Source of the DNA: Haloferacaceae archaeon
GTDB lineage: Archaea; Halobacteriota; Halobacteria; Halobacteriales; Haloferacaceae
Assembly (NCBI GenBank): GCA_018609965.1
Contig: JAHENP010000046.1
Span: forward strand, 1 to 12,837
Reading direction: 5' to 3'
Length of the DNA stretch: 12,837 bases
Part shown: in pieces, positions 1 to 6,685 of the stretch
Layout of the letters: the number at the start of each line of letters is the position of its first letter
Numbering within the stretch: the stretch's first letter is position 1
Made by a program: the position numbers and the translations under genes
The notes under the pieces: model-generated
Database searches by the model: none
The model's input: only the letters and a program-made list of their open reading frames with translations
Told to the model about the DNA's origin: nothing

Positions 1-747
1 GAGCCAGACGACGAGGTGCCAGACGACACCGGCGAACCCGACGACTTCGAGGGGATGGACGACGGTCTCGACGAGGATGGGTTGGGCGGAATGGACGACG
101 GCCTCGACGAGGATGGGTTGGGCGGAATGGACGACGGTCTCGACGAGGATGGGTTGGGTGGAATGGACGACGGTCTCGACGAGGATGGGTTGGGCGGAAT
201 GGACGACGACCTCGATGAGGATGGGTTGGGCGGAATGGACGATGACCTCGGCGGTGGCGACGAGGCGCTTGACGAGATGGGCGCCACGGAGACGACCGAG
301 CCGGCCGACACCGCCACCAAGACGGACCCGACACAGGCCCCGCAGGGAGGAAGCTTCGACTTCGTCGGCGATCAGGCCTCCGGCGAGAAGGAGAAGCCGT
401 ACCTCCGACAGCTCCCGGGCGACTACGTCGGGGACCTGATGGTGATGGAGTGGTTGGAGTATCTGGTGGAGGAGGGTGATACCACTGACGCGGTGCGTGC
501 GATCAACTACTACGAGCGTGTCGAGTGGCTCTCACCGGAGGTGGCAGAGCAGTTGAAGTCGTTCCTCTCCGGGTTCGGCGAGATCGACCGCAACCTGATC
601 GACCAGCCGGGGACGGCAAAGTTGGACCTCCAACACCACACCCAGAGCCTGAAGTACATCATGCAGTTGACCAACGCGACCGCCGAGTCGGTCGTCCTTG
701 ACCGGTGGCCACAGCTCTCGGAGGGTCACCATGGGAATCAGCGTTAG
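1..747 (+). CDS. flaCE: Archaellum FlaD/E-domain protein, 3' part (probable FlaCE/ArlCE)
   Basis: The reading frame is open from base 1, so the gene begins upstream and only its last 248 residues are visible. The visible part starts with a strongly acidic low-complexity linker (residues about 1-100) built mostly from a 12-residue repeat. It ends in a globular domain (about 130-218) with KPYLRQLPGDYVGDLMVMEW and ERVEWLSPEVAEQL, which is the archaellum FlaD/FlaE domain. In Euryarchaeota, FlaC/D/E proteins form a cytoplasmic motor-associated ring and receive chemotaxis signals through CheF and CheY. The position immediately before flaF fits the haloarchaeal FlaCE fusion, but the N-terminal FlaC part is outside the window, so FlaD cannot be excluded. 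The last 17 bases overlap the start of flaF, so the two are probably translated from one mRNA. The GTG at 16 is unlikely to be the true start because the acidic frame continues upstream. Confidence 0.9.
   Translation, partial: EPDDEVPDDTGEPDDFEGMDDGLDEDGLGGMDDGLDEDGLGGMDDGLDEDGLGGMDDGLDEDGLGGMDDDLDEDGLGGMDDDLGGGDEALDEMGATETTEPADTATKTDPTQAPQGGSFDFVGDQASGEKEKPYLRQLPGDYVGDLMVMEWLEYLVEEGDTTDAVRAINYYERVEWLSPEVAEQLKSFLSGFGEIDRNLIDQPGTAKLDLQHHTQSLKYIMQLTNATAESVVLDRWPQLSEGHHGNQR
55..249 (+). repeat. 36-bp tandem repeat array in the flaCE linker
   Basis: Five full in-frame 36-bp units begin at 55, 91, 127, 163 and 199, followed by a partial sixth from 235. Each encodes MDDGLDEDGLGG or a one-residue variant (G to D in the later units). 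Copies differ at only one or a few bases, mostly synonymous (ggc/ggt). This suggests recent duplication or gene conversion rather than old protein-level selection. The effect is a flexible acidic spacer ahead of the FlaE domain. Confidence 0.95.
720..726 (+). promoter_or_regulatory. Shine-Dalgarno site for flaF
   Basis: GGAGGGT lies inside the end of flaCE, four bases before the ATG at 731. It supports the ATG at 731 rather than the upstream in-frame start at 698. Confidence 0.7.
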
Positions 748-1201
748 CGCCTCGACCGCGGTGGTGTTCCTCGGGGTGTTCATCGCGGCGGGGACGTTGT
801 ACCCGGCGGTGTCCAACGGCGTCGAGCAGGTGACGACCGCTCAGCAACAACAGGGTGACCGCATCCTGGCGCAACAGAACACGGCGATCAACGTCACCGA
901 CGCGACGTACAACACGACGACCGGGGAGCTGCGGGTGAACGCCACCAACGACGGGACCACGGCGCTTGATCTGACGGAGACGAATCTGCTCGTCGACGGC
1001 GCGCCAAACTCGACGGAGAACGACTTCACGACATCAATTGCAGGCGACACGGGAACGACCGTCTGGCTCCCAGGCGAGACGCTAAACGTGAGTGTCGACC
1101 CAGGGAACGCGGGTACGAGCGGTGAGACGCCGCCGAACAGAGTCCAGGTGGTCGTCGAGTACGGCGTGAGCGACGCTCGTCCCGTCGAGGAGGTGAGCTG
1201 A
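731..1201 (+). CDS. flaF: Archaellum stator protein FlaF (ArlF)
   Basis: This 156-residue protein begins MGISVSASTAVVFLGVFIAA, with one N-terminal membrane segment (about 9-30) followed by an extracytoplasmic domain rich in Thr, Asn and Val that should form a beta-sandwich. This is the FlaF layout. In studied archaea FlaF sits outside the membrane, binds the S-layer and, with FlaG, anchors the rotating archaellum. Five N-glycosylation sequons are visible (N54, N61, N70, N93, N119), consistent with surface exposure; occupancy is unknown. The start was chosen from the SD at 720-726 and the typical MG-SVS-STA N-terminus. The stop shares one base with the flaG start (TGATG), indicating translational coupling. 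Confidence 0.92.
   Translation: MGISVSASTAVVFLGVFIAAGTLYPAVSNGVEQVTTAQQQQGDRILAQQNTAINVTDATYNTTTGELRVNATNDGTTALDLTETNLLVDGAPNSTENDFTTSIAGDTGTTVWLPGETLNVSVDPGNAGTSGETPPNRVQVVVEYGVSDARPVEEVS
1189..1196 (+). promoter_or_regulatory. Strong Shine-Dalgarno site for flaG
   Basis: GGAGGTGA is a near-perfect match to the archaeal 16S rRNA tail. It lies four bases before the ATG at 1201, within the last codons of flaF. Confidence 0.8.
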
Positions 1202-1665
1202 TGGCTGGCGCGTCCGTCTCAGAGATGATCCTGTTCATCGCCGCGCTGGTGGTGGCGGCGTCCGTCGCAGGAACGCTGACCACTCAGGTCGACCGCGTGA
1301 GCGACTCGTTGGACGATCGCTCGTTGGACCTCTCACAGGAGATCCGCGCGGACGTGACGATTATCTCCGACCCCGGCGCGCAGGTACACGACCGGAACGG
1401 GAACGAGAACGTCACCTTGTACGTCCGCAACACCGGGTCGGCGAGTCTCCCGGCGGACGCCGGGACGATCGACGTGTTCTTTGACGGCGCCTACCAGTCG
1501 ACGGTGAACGTCACCGTGGTCAAGCCGACCGACGCGAGCGACTCGTGGCCACGCGGTGGCGTGATCGAGCTGTCGTTCGACGTCGGGGTGCTGCCGGACG
1601 GATCGGACCACAGAGTGAAACTGATCGTCCGCGAGGACGAGGAACTGTTCGAGTTCAGAAAATGA
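1201..1665 (+). CDS. flaG: Archaellum stator protein FlaG (ArlG)
   Basis: This 154-residue protein has an N-terminal hydrophobic segment (about 7-30, SVSEMILFIAALVVAASVAG) that strongly resembles FlaG starts. A beta-rich extracytoplasmic domain follows. FlaG works with FlaF as the stator; in the studied crenarchaeal system FlaG forms filaments capped by FlaF. The assignment of this gene as FlaG and the previous one as FlaF rests on the N-termini (xSExILFIA for FlaG; GxSxSxSTAVVF for FlaF). Sequons occur at N70 and N103. The start overlaps the flaF stop by one base and the end overlaps flaH by four bases (ATGA), so the genes are co-translated. Confidence 0.92.
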   Translation: MAGASVSEMILFIAALVVAASVAGTLTTQVDRVSDSLDDRSLDLSQEIRADVTIISDPGAQVHDRNGNENVTLYVRNTGSASLPADAGTIDVFFDGAYQSTVNVTVVKPTDASDSWPRGGVIELSFDVGVLPDGSDHRVKLIVREDEELFEFRK

Positions 1666-2423
1666 GCAGACGAGACCAACAATCCGGACTGTTGTCGATC
1701 GGGCTGCCGGACCGCGACCAGCTCAACAAGGAGCTGGGCGGGGGCATCCCGCGGGGGAGCATCGTGCTGATGGAGGGTGACTACGGCGCCGGCAAGTCGG
1801 CGATCACCCAACGGATGAGCTACGGGCTCGTCCAAGAGGGGGCACAGGTGACGTTGTTGTCGACGGAGCTGACGGTGTCGGGGTTCATCGACCAGATGCA
1901 CTCGTTGAACTACGACGTGACGAAGCCGTTGTTGGAGGAGGACCTCCTCTTTTTGGAGGCGGACTTCGACACTGGGGGTGCGTTCTCCGACGACGACGGC
2001 GAGCGGATGGAGCTGCTCAAGCGGCTGATGGAGGCGGAGGTGATGTGGGACGCCGACGTGGTGTTCATCGACACGTTCGACTCCATCCTCCGGAACGACC
2101 CCACCTTCGAGGCGTTGGTGCGACAAAACGAGGAACGCCAGGCGGCCCTGGAGATTATCTCCTTCTACCGGGATCTGATCTCGGAGGGGAAGACGATCGT
2201 GTTGACGGTGGACCCCTCGGCCGTCGGCGAGGAGGCGATCGGGCCGTTCCGGTCGATCGCCGACGTGTTCTTGGAGCTCCAGATGGTAGAGGTGGGTAAC
2301 GATGTCCGCCGGGGCATCTCGGTGAAACGGTTCGCCGGGATGGGGAGTCAGGTCGGTGACAACATCGGCTTCTCCGTCCGGTCGGGCACGGGGATCGTGA
2401 TCGAGTCGCGGACGGTGGCGTAA
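1662..2423 (+). CDS. flaH: Archaellum ATP-binding protein FlaH (ArlH), KaiC-like
   Basis: This 253-residue RecA/KaiC-family protein has a Walker A motif GDYGAGKS (39-46) and a Walker B strand VVFIDTFDS with Asp137. FlaH binds ATP but hydrolyses it weakly or not at all. It sits as a ring under FlaJ, within the FlaC/D/E or FlaX scaffold, and binds and regulates FlaI. The end of the core, KRFAGMGSQVGDNIGFSVRSGTGIVIESRTVA, is typical of the family. The start ATG at 1662 overlaps the flaG stop as ATGA, with no clear SD, so initiation is probably by coupling. By hand count about ten of 26 leucines use TTG. Confidence 0.95.
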   Translation: MSRRDQQSGLLSIGLPDRDQLNKELGGGIPRGSIVLMEGDYGAGKSAITQRMSYGLVQEGAQVTLLSTELTVSGFIDQMHSLNYDVTKPLLEEDLLFLEADFDTGGAFSDDDGERMELLKRLMEAEVMWDADVVFIDTFDSILRNDPTFEALVRQNEERQAALEIISFYRDLISEGKTIVLTVDPSAVGEEAIGPFRSIADVFLELQMVEVGNDVRRGISVKRFAGMGSQVGDNIGFSVRSGTGIVIESRTVA

Positions 2424-2458
2424 GCCGCCGTGGCACACGGAGAGGGGGAACACGAGCT

Positions 2459-4132
2459 ATGACCGACCAAGGCAACGCGAACCCGTCGAGCCAACTCCAG
2501 GAGCTGGCGATGCGCCGCCCGCACCTCCGGGAACACCTCCAGAAGTTCAAACAGATCACCGGGGAGTACCCGATGTTCGTCGAGGAGCCGGAGGGTGAAC
2601 ACGAAGTGCGGCGGCCGAACCTGGTGTACCCGGTCGGGGGACCGATCTTCGTCCACGTGTACGGTGACTACGGACAGGACACCACCTACTACGCCATCGA
2701 GCCGACGCTGTCTGGTGGCGAAGAGGAGGTGTTAGAGGGGGTGAAAGACGAACTGCTCCAGAAGTCCGGTCACGCGCCCGCGCCGGAGGACGAAGGCGAG
2801 TACGACGACCTGATCGAGGAGCTGTTGGAGGAGGTGACGGTCGTCGAAGACGAGTCGGCGGGCGTGGGCGCGCTCGACCGAATCCGCAACTGGGGGCAGA
2901 TGCAGATCACCCGGCAGATGTACGAGAACATCCGGTACCGTCTCAACCGGGACATCGTCGGCTTCGGCCCGTTGGAGCCGATCATGCGGGACCCGGCCAA
3001 CGAGGACATCCACGTCATCGGGCCCAGTGAGTGTCACGTCGATCACGCTGTCTTCGGGATGTTGGAGACGACCGTCGACTTCGGGACACCCGAGGAGTTC
3101 GACAACTGGCTGCGCAACATGGGCGAGCGGATGGGCGATCCGGTGTCGGACTCCAACCCCATCGTCGACAGCACCCTCCCGGACGGCTCGCGTATCAACA
3201 TCATCTACTCCGACGACGTGTCGGTGAAAGGGTCGTCACTCACCATCCGGCAGAGCGAGGACACCCCGCTCTCGATCAACCAGATCACGAAGTGGGGGAC
3301 GTTGTCGCCGAAGCTGGCGGCGTACCTCTGGTTGTGTCTGGAGAACGAACAGACAGTGTTCGTCGTCGGGGAGACGGCCTCGGGGAAGACGACGACGCTG
3401 AACTCCTCGTTGTCGTTCATCCCGCGGGACTCGAAGATCTACACCGCAGAAGACACCGCGGAGGTTGTGCCGCCCCACAGCACCTGGCAGCAGTTGCTCA
3501 CCCGCGAGGACGGCGGCGAGGAGGAAGGGTCAGACGTGGACATGTTCGATCTGGTCGCGGCAGCACTGCGGTCGCGCCCGGACTACATCATCGTGGGGGA
3601 GGTGCGTGGCGCGGAGGGGCGGATGGCGTTCCAGGCCGCCCAGACGGGCCACCCGGTGATGCTCACCTTCCACGCGTCGGACATCGTCTCGATGATCCAA
3701 CGGTTCACCTCCGACCCGATCAACGTCCCGGAGACGTTTATGGGGATCGCGGACGTGGCCCTGTTCCAAAACCGGGTGAAGCAAGGGGACGACGTGTTGC
3801 GCCGGGTGACCAGCGTCCAGGAGATCGAGGGGTACTCCGACGAGATGGACGGGGTCGTCACCCGGCAGGTGTTCGACTGGGACCCCGTGGAAGACGAGAT
3901 CGTCTTCCGGGGGATGAACAACTCCTACGTGTTGGAAGAACAGATCGCGACGTTGTTGGGGTACGCCGACACCCGCGACATCTACGACGATCTGGAGTTC
4001 CGCGCGGAGCTGATGGAGCGGATGATTCAGGAGGGGATCTTGGAGTACCACGAGGTCAACGAGACGATTCAGGCGTACCAACGGGACGGCGTCGAGGGGC
4101 TCCCGTTCGACATGCACAGGTCGACGAGGTGA
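2459..4132 (+). CDS. flaI: Archaellum motor ATPase FlaI (ArlI)
   Basis: This 557-residue type II/IV secretion-superfamily ATPase drives both assembly and rotation of the archaellum. The N-terminal domain (about 1-280) includes the conserved GFGPLEPIMRDPANEDIHV and SNPIVDSTLPDGSRINI segments. The C-terminal ATPase core has Walker A GETASGKT (304-311), an Asp-box region IYTAEDTAEV (327-336), Walker B YIIVGE with Glu381, and a His box AAQTGHPVMLTFHA (393-406). All key residues are present. A very acidic stretch (about 107-135) fits a halophilic protein. It follows flaH after 35 bp with a loose purine-rich SD (about 2439-2448), the largest gap in the operon. The C-terminus overlaps the SD for flaJ. 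Confidence 0.96.
   Translation: MTDQGNANPSSQLQELAMRRPHLREHLQKFKQITGEYPMFVEEPEGEHEVRRPNLVYPVGGPIFVHVYGDYGQDTTYYAIEPTLSGGEEEVLEGVKDELLQKSGHAPAPEDEGEYDDLIEELLEEVTVVEDESAGVGALDRIRNWGQMQITRQMYENIRYRLNRDIVGFGPLEPIMRDPANEDIHVIGPSECHVDHAVFGMLETTVDFGTPEEFDNWLRNMGERMGDPVSDSNPIVDSTLPDGSRINIIYSDDVSVKGSSLTIRQSEDTPLSINQITKWGTLSPKLAAYLWLCLENEQTVFVVGETASGKTTTLNSSLSFIPRDSKIYTAEDTAEVVPPHSTWQQLLTREDGGEEEGSDVDMFDLVAAALRSRPDYIIVGEVRGAEGRMAFQAAQTGHPVMLTFHASDIVSMIQRFTSDPINVPETFMGIADVALFQNRVKQGDDVLRRVTSVQEIEGYSDEMDGVVTRQVFDWDPVEDEIVFRGMNNSYVLEEQIATLLGYADTRDIYDDLEFRAELMERMIQEGILEYHEVNETIQAYQRDGVEGLPFDMHRSTR
4126..4132 (+). promoter_or_regulatory. Shine-Dalgarno site for flaJ embedded in the flaI stop
   Basis: GAGGTGA includes the flaI TGA stop and lies four bases before the flaJ ATG at 4137. 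Termination on flaI would place a ribosome on the flaJ start region. Confidence 0.75.
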
Positions 4133-4136
4133 CCAG

Positions 4137-5891
4137 ATGAGCGCCGAGGTCGGGACCGACGAGCAGAGCGGCCCACTCCCCGACTCGGTGACCGACCTGT
4201 TTGAGGATGTCGGCGAGGCGTACGACCAACTGGACATCCCGCGGCGGCGGTACGTCGGCTACGTGCTCGTCCCGTCGGCGGCCTTCTTCCTCGTTACCAT
4301 CGTCGTCGCGTTGTTGATGGAGTTCGCGTTGTTGATCCGGCTCCCAATCGCGGGGTTGGGCGCGCTCCTGTTCGTCGCGGCGGCGATCTACCCGAAGCTC
4401 TACCTCAACAGCCGGAAGGTGTCGATCGAGAATAAGCTCCACCTCGTGATGACACACATGACCGTCCTGTCGACGACGAACATCGACCGGATGGAGGTGT
4501 TCCGGACGGTCGCCGACGAAGAGGAGTACGACGCCGCCGCCGACGAGGTCGCACAGGTCGTCCACTTGGTCGACACGTGGAATCAGTCGTTGGACGACGC
4601 GCTCCGGCGGCGAGCCCAACAGGTTCCCTCGGGGAACCTCTCGGACTTCTTCGACCGGCTGGGGTACACCATCGCGGCCGGCCAGGAGCTGTCGGAGTTC
4701 CTCCTGTCGGAACAGGAGACGGTGATGGAGAACTACATCACGGTCTACGAGGGGGCGTTGAGCAACCTGGAGGTGATGAAGGATCTGTACATGTCGATGA
4801 TCCTCTCGATGACGTTCGCGTTGGTGTTCGCGATCGTCCTGCCGATCCTCACCGGCAACAACCCCACGCTGACCGTCTCGGCGGTGATCGTCCTGTTCAT
4901 GCTCGTCCAGTTGGGGTTCTACGTCGCGATCCGGGCGATGGCGCCGTTCGACCCGTTGTGGTTCCACAGCGAGGAGGGCGCCCCCAACGACCAGGTGTTG
5001 TACGGGAGCTTCGTCGTCGGCGTACTGACAACGTTCGCGACCATCACCTTCGTGGGGATGGGCGTGTTCGACATGGGGCCGGGGTTGCGCGGGATTCTGT
5101 TCTTTATGCAGGATATCCCACTCCCGTTGTACGTCGCGATCCCGATTACGCCGATGGCGATCACGGGGATCGTCGTCCGGTTGGAGGAAGGGCGGATCAA
5201 GAACCGCGACGAGCAGTTCCCGTCGTTCATCCGGGCGTTGGGCGCCGCCGAGAGCGCCAAACAGTCGACGACCGGTGACGTGTTGGAGACGCTCCACAGG
5301 AAAGACTTCGGTGCGCTGTCGGACTCGGTCGTCCGTCTCTACCGCCGGCTCAACATGCGGCTCGACGCCACGGAGGCGTGGTACACGTTCGCCTCGGACA
5401 ACCGGTCGTACCTGATACAGAAGTTCTCCGGGATGTACCTCCAGGGGCGCAAGATGGGGGGGGACCCCGGCCAGCTGGGGGAGCTGATCTCGGAGAACAT
5501 GACGACCGTCTGCCAGCTCCGCCAACAACGCGACCAGGCGACGGTGACGTTGGTCGGGCTGTTGTACGGGATCACGGCGGCGTCGTCGTTCGCCTTCTTC
5601 ATTGGGCTCCAGATCGTCAACATCCTGGCGGACTTCTCCGAGCAGTTAAACATCTCGACGGTCGGGAGCGTTGGCCGGATCGTCTACGCCGGTGTGTACA
5701 ACATCCCGTTGATCGAGTTCCTCCTCCTGCTCGTCATCCTGTTCAACGCCGTGTTGTCGTCGGTGATGATCCGGACGATCGACGGCGGGAACAAGGCCAA
5801 CGCCTACCTCCACTTCGTGTTGTTGACCTGGCTGGGGGCGCTCACGGCCATCGGGACGAAGGCGCTGGTGGCGGCGGTGTTGTCGATCTGA
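4137..5891 (+). CDS. flaJ: Archaellum membrane platform protein FlaJ (ArlJ)
   Basis: This 584-residue polytopic protein is the membrane anchor on which FlaI and FlaH act, homologous to the TadB/TadC and PilC platform proteins. Hydrophobic segments lie near 40-60, 63-85, 210-228, 236-256, 280-301, 318-338, 460-485, 509-534 and 550-580. Two cytoplasmic T2SSF-type helical domains lie between them (about 95-208 and 340-458). The second contains EQFPSFIRALGAAESAKQS, the conserved core. FlaI is expected to contact these cytoplasmic domains. The gene is the last of the operon. It starts four bases after the flaI stop with a good SD and ends 45 bp from the convergent regulator gene. No clear poly-T terminator is visible after it. 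Confidence 0.95.
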   Translation: MSAEVGTDEQSGPLPDSVTDLFEDVGEAYDQLDIPRRRYVGYVLVPSAAFFLVTIVVALLMEFALLIRLPIAGLGALLFVAAAIYPKLYLNSRKVSIENKLHLVMTHMTVLSTTNIDRMEVFRTVADEEEYDAAADEVAQVVHLVDTWNQSLDDALRRRAQQVPSGNLSDFFDRLGYTIAAGQELSEFLLSEQETVMENYITVYEGALSNLEVMKDLYMSMILSMTFALVFAIVLPILTGNNPTLTVSAVIVLFMLVQLGFYVAIRAMAPFDPLWFHSEEGAPNDQVLYGSFVVGVLTTFATITFVGMGVFDMGPGLRGILFFMQDIPLPLYVAIPITPMAITGIVVRLEEGRIKNRDEQFPSFIRALGAAESAKQSTTGDVLETLHRKDFGALSDSVVRLYRRLNMRLDATEAWYTFASDNRSYLIQKFSGMYLQGRKMGGDPGQLGELISENMTTVCQLRQQRDQATVTLVGLLYGITAASSFAFFIGLQIVNILADFSEQLNISTVGSVGRIVYAGVYNIPLIEFLLLLVILFNAVLSSVMIRTIDGGNKANAYLHFVLLTWLGALTAIGTKALVAAVLSI

Positions 5892-5936
5892 GTTGGATCT
5901 CCCGACTGGCCGCTTCCCCCCGAGAACGACGACCGT

Positions 5937-6506
5937 TCAGATCCGCGCGAGCGTCCGCCGCACGTCGACCACGTCCATCTCGTCGACGACCGCGTCCGTC
6001 TCGGCGGCGACAGACTCGTACCGTTCGCGGAGCCGGTCGTACGCCGGGGAGTCGGCCAGTTCCGACTCCGGCAGGTGGTCACGCAGCAACGCACACTTTC
6101 GGGCGAGGGTGAACTCCTCGCGGACGGCGTCCTCGTAGCTCCGGACCCGCGCCAGCGTCCGGGTGGCGGCCACCAGCTCCTCGTAGTCGACCGGCTTCAC
6201 GAGATACAGATCGAAGGGGAGATCGACCACGTCGGCGTCCGGCGCGACCGCGGTGACCATCCCGACGGCACAGTCGTACCCCACGTTTCGGAGGTGACGC
6301 AACACCTCGTCGCCGGACAACCCCGGCATCCGCCGGTCCAACAACACCACGTCGACCGTCTCGTCGAGCCGTTCGATGGCCGCCTCGCCGCCGGCGGCCA
6401 CCGCCGGCTCGAACCCCCCATCGGTCGCGAGGTAGTCGGCGTACATCTCCGCGACGTCCGGCTCGTCGTCGACCACCAACACAGACACCGAATCCCCCGT
6501 GCGCAT
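5937..6506 (-). CDS. HalX-type response regulator
   Basis: This 189-residue protein has an N-terminal CheY-like receiver (about 7-110): acidic pair Asp13/Asp14, phospho-acceptor Asp57 in VVLLDRRMP, conserved Thr85 and Lys104 in LVKPVDY. All phosphotransfer residues are intact. The C-terminal 75 residues are helical and charged and match the haloarchaeal HalX domain, whose function is not established; no classical DNA-binding domain is seen. Such proteins are presumed outputs of histidine kinases, and no kinase is encoded here. The gene is convergent with flaJ (45-bp gap), so a link with motility is only positional. The ATG at 6506 has no SD, but an AT-rich promoter-like box lies about 27-38 bp upstream, so a leaderless mRNA is likely. 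Confidence 0.88.
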   Translation of the reverse strand: MRTGDSVSVLVVDDEPDVAEMYADYLATDGGFEPAVAAGGEAAIERLDETVDVVLLDRRMPGLSGDEVLRHLRNVGYDCAVGMVTAVAPDADVVDLPFDLYLVKPVDYEELVAATRTLARVRSYEDAVREEFTLARKCALLRDHLPESELADSPAYDRLRERYESVAAETDAVVDEMDVVDVRRTLARI

Positions 6507-6531
6507 ACGCTGTGTGTTGACGTGGCTCCGG

Positions 6532-6544
6532 TTTCACCTTTTCG
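6532..6544 (-). promoter_or_regulatory. Candidate promoter of the HalX regulator
   Basis: On the minus strand this reads cgaaaaggtgaaa, an A-rich stretch in GC-rich surroundings. It is centred about 32 bp before the ATG at 6506, close to the expected spacing for a leaderless haloarchaeal gene. The match to a TATA box is loose. Confidence 0.4.
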
Positions 6545-6650
6545 TCGGGTTTCTCACACCGGAGCGAAGAACTGACCGGCCGATCGCGAAACGAACTGCC
6601 CGAATCCGGCGCCGTTCGACCCTCTCCACGCCGCGGGGAGCCGACCCGAA

Positions 6651-6660
6651 CGTATCAAGT
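6651..6660 (+). promoter_or_regulatory. Candidate TATA box of the helicase gene
   Basis: cgtatcaagt lies with its centre about 30 bp before the GTG at 6686. This spacing implies transcription starting at or just before the GTG. It therefore argues against the upstream in-frame GTG at 6659, which would lie next to the box itself. Confidence 0.5.
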
Positions 6661-6685
6661 GCCGCCTGCCCGTACAAGGAGTAAC

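Noticed and set aside
4056..5528. 490-codon minus-strand frame across flaJ
   Set aside because: It is a GC-rich shadow of flaJ with low-complexity His/Arg/Asp composition and no recognisable domain; flaJ itself is unmistakable.
6659..6685. Earlier GTG start for the helicase
   Set aside because: It would begin next to the likely TATA box and adds nine residues (MPPARTRSN) with no support; the GTG at 6686 fits the promoter spacing.
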